From the IMG/VR virus record IMGVR_UViG_3300035188_000731, positions 1 to 35,234 of that record: 35,234 nucleotides of DNA; one strand, given 5' to 3'. Below are positions 30,762 through 35,234 of this stretch, in pieces. The notes below the pieces were generated by a model, which was not told the DNA's origin, ran no database searches, and saw nothing but the letters and a program-made list of their open reading frames with translations. The stretch comes from a virus. The first letter of the stretch is position 1. Each line of letters starts with the position of its first letter. Made by a program: the position numbers and the translations under genes.

Positions 30762-31405
30762 TTCGCCTCCTGCAATGCGTTGTGAATGTGCGGAAACTCG
30801 ACAGCGAAGATCGTGTCGCGGATAGACTCGGCGATGCGGCGATGCTCAAGCTGAGTACCTTTAGCGCACCTCTGCTCAAGATAGTGAATCCATGAGCGGA
30901 TGTTGCCGGTCATGTACAGCGTTGTTCGAGTAGCGAGCGGAAGAACCATGCGAGCGGTTTCGCGGCTCACGCCTTCCTGCAAGAGCGAGCGGTACGTCTT
31001 GAACGCCAGATCGATTGATTTGGCCATGGCGTCCATAGCCCAGTCCTGAGCGTATGTATCGCCACTGGCCTGACGGTTCTTCAGATCCTGGGTGCGGAGT
31101 TCGACAGGTTCAGCTTCATCAATCGGCGCATACCGTTGGCTGAATTCTTGGAAGCAGAAGCTGCGGTGTCTGATGATCTGGGCGGATATCGCTCGGCTCG
31201 TCTGAATCTCGACGGTCATGCTCGCCTGTTCGAAGATGCTCCAATGGCCGTGTTTGATGCAGTAGGCCAGTAGTTTTGGAGCGGTGAGCAAGCTCATCTG
31301 ATTCGACGGATTGCTGACACGGGCGGCGAACGTGATGAAGTCGGATGCGGTCAGATTACCGTCGCCGACAAGGGGTTTGGTGATAGCTACAAGTTTGACT
31401 CTCAT
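30758..31405 (-). CDS. thyX: FAD-dependent thymidylate synthase ThyX
   Basis: The 215-residue protein has the ThyX signature RHR-x7-S as RHRSFCFQEFSQRY (R79-H80-R81, S89, R91-Y92). Other typical blocks are FAARVSNPS, KHGHWSIFEQASMTVEIQTS, and the C-terminal NIRSWIHYLEQRCAKGTQLE. ThyX methylates dUMP to dTMP with flavin and methylenetetrahydrofolate, boosting thymidine supply during phage replication. It acts in the cytoplasm as a tetramer. A 70-base gap separates it from the DUF669-like gene. No Shine-Dalgarno sequence precedes the ATG. Confidence 0.95.
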   Translation of the reverse strand: MRVKLVAITKPLVGDGNLTASDFITFAARVSNPSNQMSLLTAPKLLAYCIKHGHWSIFEQASMTVEIQTSRAISAQIIRHRSFCFQEFSQRYAPIDEAEPVELRTQDLKNRQASGDTYAQDWAMDAMAKSIDLAFKTYRSLLQEGVSRETARMVLPLATRTTLYMTGNIRSWIHYLEQRCAKGTQLEHRRIAESIRDTIFAVEFPHIHNALQEAK

Positions 31406-31475
31406 GGATGCGAATTGGATGCGTTAGGATTGATCGAGCGTTATCGCGGAATGCGCTCCCCTCCGTGCGTTTGGG

Positions 31476-31898
31476 TTAGAACGGCTTTTCTTCCGCCTCT
31501 GTCGTGGCGATGGGTTTCATCGCCTTGATGCGATAGGCCTTCTTCTTCTCGCCATTGGATTCGTATTCTTCAGCACGGACAACAATGGCCAGCTCAAGAC
31601 CGATCATTCCACGGAGGAAGTTCGCATAGCTGCCCTTCACTCCAAGGAAGTCCACTTCGGTGCCATCCGGCACGTTGTGGTTCGTCGCGGCGACAAGCTG
31701 GTTCACGCGGAACCAGACGTTCTCCTGGTTGATGAAACGGTCAGCGATGCTCGCTCCGTCATCGGTTGCGAACGTCACCTTGCAGACCTCGCGGCCCTTC
31801 GCGTCGAGCGTTTCTTCGACCTTCATCACGGTGACGGTGTACTCGCCTTCGGCATTGATGTAACTGCCTCCAGCGTCCTTACGGTTGACTTTGAACAT
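31476..31898 (-). CDS. DUF669-like protein, probable ssDNA-associated
   Basis: The 140-residue protein reads GGSYINAEGEYTVTVMKVEE, GREVCKVTFATDDGASIADR, VNQLVAATNHNVPDGTEVDF, NFLRGMIGLELAIVVRAEEY. This all-beta pattern, with GEYTVTV near the start and GxxLxxVV in the second half, is typical of DUF669-type phage proteins found beside recombination and ssDNA-handling genes. It lies between a RecE-like nuclease and ThyX. Exact function is unknown. The start follows CACATT with no Shine-Dalgarno sequence. Confidence 0.68.
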   Translation of the reverse strand: MFKVNRKDAGGSYINAEGEYTVTVMKVEETLDAKGREVCKVTFATDDGASIADRFINQENVWFRVNQLVAATNHNVPDGTEVDFLGVKGSYANFLRGMIGLELAIVVRAEEYESNGEKKKAYRIKAMKPIATTEAEEKPF

Positions 31899-31921
31899 AA
31901 TGTGTAGGTTTCGATTTTGGT

Positions 31922-32719
31922 TTAGTTCTCGGATTTATTCAGCACCCATTTTGGGCATGAAAGTGTGATGGTCGTCGTTGGGTAGGCTGGCCAACTGTCC
32001 AGTGCGCGGCATTCGTGGAGCGTTGAGATTGCCTTCCTGCGAAGGTTTTCACCGGCCTGAAGCCATTCGGCGTCGAGGCGATAGATGCCGACGGCGTACG
32101 GAGCCTTACGTTCGACAGCGACGAAGATGAAAGACTCTGCTCCGGTCATCGCAAGATAATGCGCCGCCTGAATGTGGTAGCCGAACGTGGAGATGGTGCG
32201 GCTGAACGCTTCAGGCGATGCGTCGTCCGTTGTTTTAACGTCCACCAGGATTGCTGGTTCTTTAATCCACAGATCGGGACGGGCCTTCAATGGAATCTGG
32301 GTTTCTGCATCTTCAGCAAAAACGCTCGCTTCGATTGAGTGTTCACAATTAATGATGTCCCAGAACGGATGGCGCCGAACAGAGTTGGCCACGCCCTGCA
32401 CATCGATGTCCTCGGCATGCGTCAGATGGATGCGGCTCTTATGCTGCTCCTTCCATTGCTTTCCCTCCTTGGTTCGGTGGTCGATATCCGGCGGAATCAC
32501 GGCGACAACCTGTGAGTACAGATGCGGTTCAAGAACAGCGGTGTGAATCGCCGTGCCAAGCTGCATCGCCTTGCTCGGCTCCTGATGCTCGTCCAGCGCG
32601 GCTTTGTAATGGGCCGGTGACTTGAGGATCTTGGTCATCATCGACTTTGAGAGAGCGTCAACGGCGTGATACTTCTCGGCTGGCATGTCGCAGTTGATGT
32701 GTCGGTTTTGAATGCTCAT
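31922..32719 (-). CDS. RecE-like PD-(D/E)xK exonuclease
   Basis: The start at 32719 (MSIQNRHINCDMPAEKYHAV) overlaps the previous stop and gives 265 residues; the longer reading is disfavoured. The order YHAVDALSKSMMTKILKSPA, SKAMQLGTAIHTAVLEP, PLKARPDLWIKEPAILVDVK, TISTFGYHIQAAHYLAM matches the DUF3799 group of RecE-type nucleases. Key residues are the Asp in ARPD, DVK in LVDVKTT and Gln/His in YHIQAAHY. It would resect double-strand ends to give 3-prime ssDNA for the RecT protein encoded upstream. Confidence 0.85.
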   Translation of the reverse strand: MSIQNRHINCDMPAEKYHAVDALSKSMMTKILKSPAHYKAALDEHQEPSKAMQLGTAIHTAVLEPHLYSQVVAVIPPDIDHRTKEGKQWKEQHKSRIHLTHAEDIDVQGVANSVRRHPFWDIINCEHSIEASVFAEDAETQIPLKARPDLWIKEPAILVDVKTTDDASPEAFSRTISTFGYHIQAAHYLAMTGAESFIFVAVERKAPYAVGIYRLDAEWLQAGENLRRKAISTLHECRALDSWPAYPTTTITLSCPKWVLNKSEN

Positions 32720-32955
32720 TTTGAGTGATGGTATTGAACGCACTTCCCGTTGAGGCAACGCCCCGACTCAACCGGCCACTCGCATGCTTCACAAACAACG
32801 TGTTGGTCGTGTTCAACGCCAACCCAAACAACGCCTGGAATCTTTCCGGCTTCTTTCGCAGCTAATTCACATGCCGCTTCATTCGTTGAGCAGTCGGCAA
32901 TGGTTCCGCAACGAAGCGTAACCCGATAATTTGTTTTCTTAGTTATGGTTTTCAT
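32716..32955 (-). CDS. Small protein with C-terminal zinc-ribbon-like cysteines
   Basis: The 79-residue protein has a beta-alpha N-terminal half (KTNYRVTLRCGTIADCSTNE, AACELAAKEAGKIPGVVWVG) and a cysteine cluster VVCEACEWPVESGRCLNGKC. The CxxC and CxxxxC groups suggest one zinc site. It sits between RecT and the RecE-like gene, eight bases downstream of RecT and overlapping the nuclease start. A recombination accessory is possible but unproven. Confidence 0.6.
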   Translation of the reverse strand: MKTITKKTNYRVTLRCGTIADCSTNEAACELAAKEAGKIPGVVWVGVEHDQHVVCEACEWPVESGRCLNGKCVQYHHSK

Positions 32956-32963
32956 TGGTTAAA

Positions 32964-33794
32964 TTATTCGATTGTAGGAGCTGAAAACGCTTTGGCCTTG
33001 ATGAGGAAGCTATCAGGATCGGAGACGATCATGTTGGCCACCTTGGTCGAGACATCGCGGAAGTTCTGACCTTCCTTGATGAGGTTCTTCGAAAGAAGGA
33101 ACGCATTGGCGATGTCCGCATGCGGTTCGAGAATCTGCTCCAGCTTGTCTGTCAGTGAGAAGGTCGATTCCGGCGTCACATTGACCGTCTGGCGCGTCGG
33201 AGTGGGGGTGGCGGGTGTCGGAGCCGGATTGTTGAAGTCCGCCACTTCCTCCGGCGTGTATCGACCTTGCGTGATTCGCGGATCGAGCATGCGAGTCGCC
33301 TTGCTGATAACACGCGCTCGCAACATCTCAGCAGGAAACTTGGCCCACCCGCTTCCCGGCTTTGCGGGGATTAGACCGGCAATCTTCGCATCATCTGCGG
33401 TGAATGACACCCGGACCTTCTTCGCACCCTTGCTGAAGTCGGCAATCGCCGCCTGGGTATCGAACTGAATCCAGTCGATATCCCACCCAGCATTCATCAG
33501 ACCTGAGAGCATCGACTCGCTCTTCATCGTGATGTTGCCATTGATCAAATGATTCTCTTTCTTCCAGCTCAACGGAGTCTGGCGTGAAGCGAGGCATTCC
33601 ATCGCAAGGACATAGCCCTGCTCAGGCTTGACGCAGCCAAACATGCCAGAGTGGGCAATCCATTCGCCCATCTGCTTGATAGCCTCCATCGGGCTGTCGA
33701 TGCGGTCGTAGAAAGCGGTCGAACCGCTTTGGACTTGGTTGGCCAGCTCAGCAGGTTGCTGGGCCGGAACCGTTACTGTCAGTGCATTGCTCAT
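32964..33794 (-). CDS. recT: RecT-type ssDNA annealing protein
   Basis: I place the start at the ATG at 33794 (MSNALTVTVPAQQPAELANQ, 276 residues); the ORF can be read 26 residues further but the leader is Arg-rich and lies within the HTH gene. RecT features are EAIKQMGEWIAHSGMFGCVK, GYVLAMECLASRQTPLSWKK, SESMLSGLMNAGWDIDWIQF, FPAEMLRARVISKATRMLDP, and the linker NPAPTPATPTPT before a helical tail. RecT-type proteins anneal complementary ssDNA in recombination-dependent replication. The RecE-like nuclease and SSB-like protein complete the set. The AACCA before ATG is shared with neighbouring starts. Confidence 0.85.
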   Translation of the reverse strand: MSNALTVTVPAQQPAELANQVQSGSTAFYDRIDSPMEAIKQMGEWIAHSGMFGCVKPEQGYVLAMECLASRQTPLSWKKENHLINGNITMKSESMLSGLMNAGWDIDWIQFDTQAAIADFSKGAKKVRVSFTADDAKIAGLIPAKPGSGWAKFPAEMLRARVISKATRMLDPRITQGRYTPEEVADFNNPAPTPATPTPTRQTVNVTPESTFSLTDKLEQILEPHADIANAFLLSKNLIKEGQNFRDVSTKVANMIVSDPDSFLIKAKAFSAPTIE

Positions 33795-34020
33795 TGGTTG
33801 TGTTCTCCGATACTGTCGTTTTTTGTTTTCTCGCGAACGGATTCTTTTCTCCCCGCATGCTCTTCGATTCAAGAATCGCGGCCAGATCAGACTCCGTAAA
33901 AAGCACCTTCCGACCCACTCTCCGATGAGAGAAACCCTCCACGCGGACCATTCGAAGGAGCGTCTCCTTGCAGATCCTCAAGCGGTCGGCGGCTTCGGCG
34001 GATGTAAAGCATTGGGTCAT
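33748..34020 (-). CDS. Excisionase/MerR-type helix-turn-helix regulator
   Basis: The 90-residue protein carries an N-terminal HTH: FTSAEAADRLRICKETLLRM, VRVEGFSHRRVGRKVLFTES, DLAAILESKS. This is the form of the HTH_17/excisionase family, with a wing GRKVLF. The C-terminal third is basic and polar. No integrase is present, so it is more likely an early gene regulator than an excision factor. It overlaps the RecT start by 47 bases. The 125-base gap upstream contains an inverted repeat (34035-34115), a candidate binding region. Confidence 0.72.
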   Translation of the reverse strand: MTQCFTSAEAADRLRICKETLLRMVRVEGFSHRRVGRKVLFTESDLAAILESKSMRGEKNPFARKQKTTVSENTTNEQCTDSNGSGPATC

Positions 34021-34034
34021 TGGTTGGGAAATCG

Positions 34035-34115
34035 ACAGCGTTCAAGTGTTCAATCAGGGTGAAAATCTAAAATCCCCGTCGCAGATTCTCGCTGCGCTCT
34101 AAGCCTGAACGCTGT
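34035..34115. repeat. Nested inverted repeats upstream of the HTH gene, candidate operator
   Basis: ACAGCGTTCA (34035-34044) recurs exactly inverted as TGAACGCTGT (34106-34115). Inside it, CGCAG (34080-34084) is matched by CTGCG (34092-34096) with a seven-base spacer. These lie in the only substantial non-coding gap of the early operon apart from its head. They could be binding sites for the HTH product or mark a promoter; I see no good -10/-35 pair. Confidence 0.5.
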
Positions 34116-34145
34116 TAAAATTGTTCCGACACGTTAGCAGTCGTC

Positions 34146-34571
34146 TTAAGTCGTTTCAAGAGGTAAGTTGAAAATTTTTCGACCGAGACGTTCTTCGATC
34201 CTCTGAAGGTAGGCCACCTGCTCCGGTGTTCCGTTCGCGCCGCTGCCGTTGAGGAACGTCACGCGCTGGTCCATGAGATGGTCCTTGCGCCGTTGCCATT
34301 CCTTATTGGATTCGCCGTCGTCGCGTCGGATTGTGTACGGGCCGTGATGAAGTTCCAGGGTGTACGTCTCAGCGTTCGGATTGAACGGTTGCCGCTCGGG
34401 TTTCGGGCCGAAGCCTTCCCAGGTGTCGATGTCGGTGTCGCCACCGGATTCAATTTGCTCCAGGATTTTCTTGTTCGAAGCCTCAATTTCATTGAGACGC
34501 TTCGACATCTTCTCAAGGAATTTTGCGAGCTTATCGAATTTTTCGACGGTAACGAATTGCTGGTTTTCCAT
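34146..34571 (-). CDS. Hypothetical early phage protein with N-terminal coiled coil
   Basis: The 141-residue protein begins with a coiled coil (EKFDKLAKFLEKMSKRLNEI, EASNKKILEQIES) and continues with a short acidic linker and a domain with YTLELHHGPYTIRRDDGES and EQVAYLQRIEERLGRKIFNL. I do not recognise it. The ATG follows CGACAACT with no Shine-Dalgarno sequence. It is the second gene of the early operon, 12 bases past the stop of the first. Confidence 0.6.
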   Translation of the reverse strand: MENQQFVTVEKFDKLAKFLEKMSKRLNEIEASNKKILEQIESGGDTDIDTWEGFGPKPERQPFNPNAETYTLELHHGPYTIRRDDGESNKEWQRRKDHLMDQRVTFLNGSGANGTPEQVAYLQRIEERLGRKIFNLPLETT

Positions 34572-34583
34572 AGTTGTCGGGGT

Positions 34584-35090
34584 TTACTGGTTTCCGAAAA
34601 TTTCCTTTAGGTCTGCGGCAAGATCGTAAGTCGATGGCGACTCCTGCTTGGTTTCCGGTTCGCTCTCAACATTCTTCTCATCACCTCTCTTGCCCTTGCT
34701 TCGCTTCGCAACCTTCCGCTTCAAGTCTTCGACATCATCCTGCAAGCGGCGCACCGTGGACTTCAGAACGGCCAACTGCCGCTCGAACGCACGATGCTCG
34801 CGGATGATCGAAAGCTCGCTTGTCTCCGCATCGCTCGGTCGGAATTCGCAGCCCTTCCACTGCCGCTCAATCTTGTCGAACACCAGCACCCGACACTTCG
34901 GATGCCGCATCGAATTGAACGCCCGTATCGCCGCCGCCAAGTCGCAGCCCATCTCCTGGCCGATGTAGGCCAGAACCTCCGACTTGCTCGGGTCCAGATC
35001 GTGCCGCTTCGGGGGCATCTGGCTGAACATGGTTCGAGGGGTTTTTCCTGACGGTAAATAGCTCATAACGAACTCTAGTCTGCGGTTCAT
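34584..35090 (-). CDS. First gene of the early operon, hypothetical coiled-coil protein
   Basis: The start at ATG 35090 has AGGAG five bases upstream, the best ribosome-binding site of the early block, giving 168 residues (MNRRLEFVMSYLPSGKTPRT). The front part reads RHDLDPSKSEVLAYIGQEMG, CDLAAAIRAFNSMRHPKCRV. The middle has a coiled coil (HRAFERQLAVLKSTVRRLQD, DVEDLKRKVAKRSKGKRG), and the end is acidic (ESEPETKQESPSTYDLAADL). As the first early gene it may be a regulator or host-takeover factor. No family is recognised. Confidence 0.62.
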   Translation of the reverse strand: MNRRLEFVMSYLPSGKTPRTMFSQMPPKRHDLDPSKSEVLAYIGQEMGCDLAAAIRAFNSMRHPKCRVLVFDKIERQWKGCEFRPSDAETSELSIIREHRAFERQLAVLKSTVRRLQDDVEDLKRKVAKRSKGKRGDEKNVESEPETKQESPSTYDLAADLKEIFGNQ

Positions 35091-35112
35091 ACCAACTCCT
35101 GTCAAGACCCAG

Positions 35113-35175
35113 AAGTTAGATTTCTATTTTCTCGGTTAGATTCAACTCTTCCACGGTTAGCTACACTCTCCATCT
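35113..35175. repeat. Three helically phased direct repeats upstream of the early operon
   Basis: The core GTTAGATT occurs at 35115-35122 and 35135-35142, and GTTAGCT at 35156-35162, so the spacing is 20 and 21 bases, about two helical turns. The second and third units share a longer form: CGGTTAG, then a pyrimidine-rich CTCT...CCA. They lie 25-90 bases upstream of the first early gene. This suits an array of protein-binding sites on one face of the DNA, such as an operator or iteron. Confidence 0.55.
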
Positions 35176-35186
35176 ATTTCACTAAA

Positions 35187-35232
35187 ATGAAACCCCCCTT
35201 GGGATTAAAAACCCAAGGAGGGGTGGTTTCAT
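35187..35232. terminator. Strong stem-loop at the right end, probable terminator
   Basis: CCTTGGG (35197-35203) pairs with CCCAAGG (35212-35218) around a loop of mostly A and T. The stem then continues with CCCC/GGGG across a bulged A and further with ATGAAA/TTTCAT across a three-base bulge. It would end an operon entering from the right, or a plus-strand transcript. It separates off-window transcription from the early control region. No gene occupies 35106-35234. Confidence 0.6.
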
Positions 35233-35234
35233 CC

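Noticed and set aside
33748-34020. Excisionase-type HTH as evidence of a temperate phage
   Set aside because: No integrase, attachment site or lysogeny repressor was seen; such HTH proteins also act as simple regulators.
1-35234. Window read as one complete circular genome
   Set aside because: No terminal repeat was seen and capsid, endolysin and small terminase genes are missing, so wrapping the ends is not supported.
1-35234. tRNA genes, rRNA genes or CRISPR arrays
   Set aside because: No cloverleaf, rRNA-like stretch or regularly spaced identical repeats with spacers were noticed; gaps are too short for arrays. A tRNAscan run would settle tRNAs.

Overview
The window is a gene-dense stretch of a tailed double-stranded DNA phage, or a phage contig from a metagenome. 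The hallmarks are a large terminase, a roughly 750-residue portal, a scaffold-like protein, several fibre genes, internal-virion-type proteins, a holin/spanin-like cassette and a recombination/replication block. No contractile sheath, tape measure or tail-tube set is visible. The long portal and the ejection-type proteins beside a propeller tail protein point to a short-tailed (podovirus-like) virion; this is inference. The host cannot be named. Most starts lack a Shine-Dalgarno sequence, which would suit a host that depends little on it. The holin resembles that of a freshwater cyanophage (Pam3 gp28 family), so an aquatic origin is plausible but unproven. No tRNA, rRNA, CRISPR array, integrase or insertion sequence was recognised, and no gap exceeds 300 bases.

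Layout. (1) 29-3576, plus strand: two small fibre-related proteins (the first apparently damaged by a deletion), a fibre ending in an S74-type chaperone, small conserved proteins, two holin candidates, a lysis pair in which a lipoprotein gene is nested out of frame, and a tiny repeat protein. A two-way terminator at 3588-3620 closes this unit. (2) 13467 down to 3628, minus strand: terminase, a cysteine-rich protein, portal, then a five-gene glycan cassette (GT32-like, two methyltransferases, GT25-like, GH130-like propeller), a small protein and the scaffold candidate. (3) 13522-23622, plus strand, divergent from the terminase: a collagen-like/C1q-like fibre, a propeller tail protein, a collar-type fibre, a connector-like protein, three large internal-virion-type proteins and two small basic proteins. 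(4) 35090 down to 23619, minus strand: the early block with small proteins, an excisionase-type HTH protein, RecT, a RecE-like nuclease, a DUF669-like protein, ThyX, an RHH protein, an SF2 helicase, an SSB-like protein, a RuvC-like resolvase, a run of overlapping small genes, a primase-helicase and an AT-rich HNH homing endonuclease. One gene in this block, a small HELLH protein at 27316-27588, reads the other way.

How the parts fit. RecT, the RecE-like nuclease, SSB-like protein, RuvC-like resolvase, SF2 helicase and primase-helicase would support replication and recombination, probably with a host or off-window DNA polymerase. ThyX would supply dTMP. The two structural units diverge from a 54-bp gap at 13468-13521 and are probably expressed together late. 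The glycan genes are locked between portal and scaffold by overlapping stops and starts, so they are probably made during head assembly. That makes virion glycosylation an attractive but untested hypothesis. No major capsid protein, endolysin, small terminase or DNA polymerase was recognised, so the window is probably not the whole genome.
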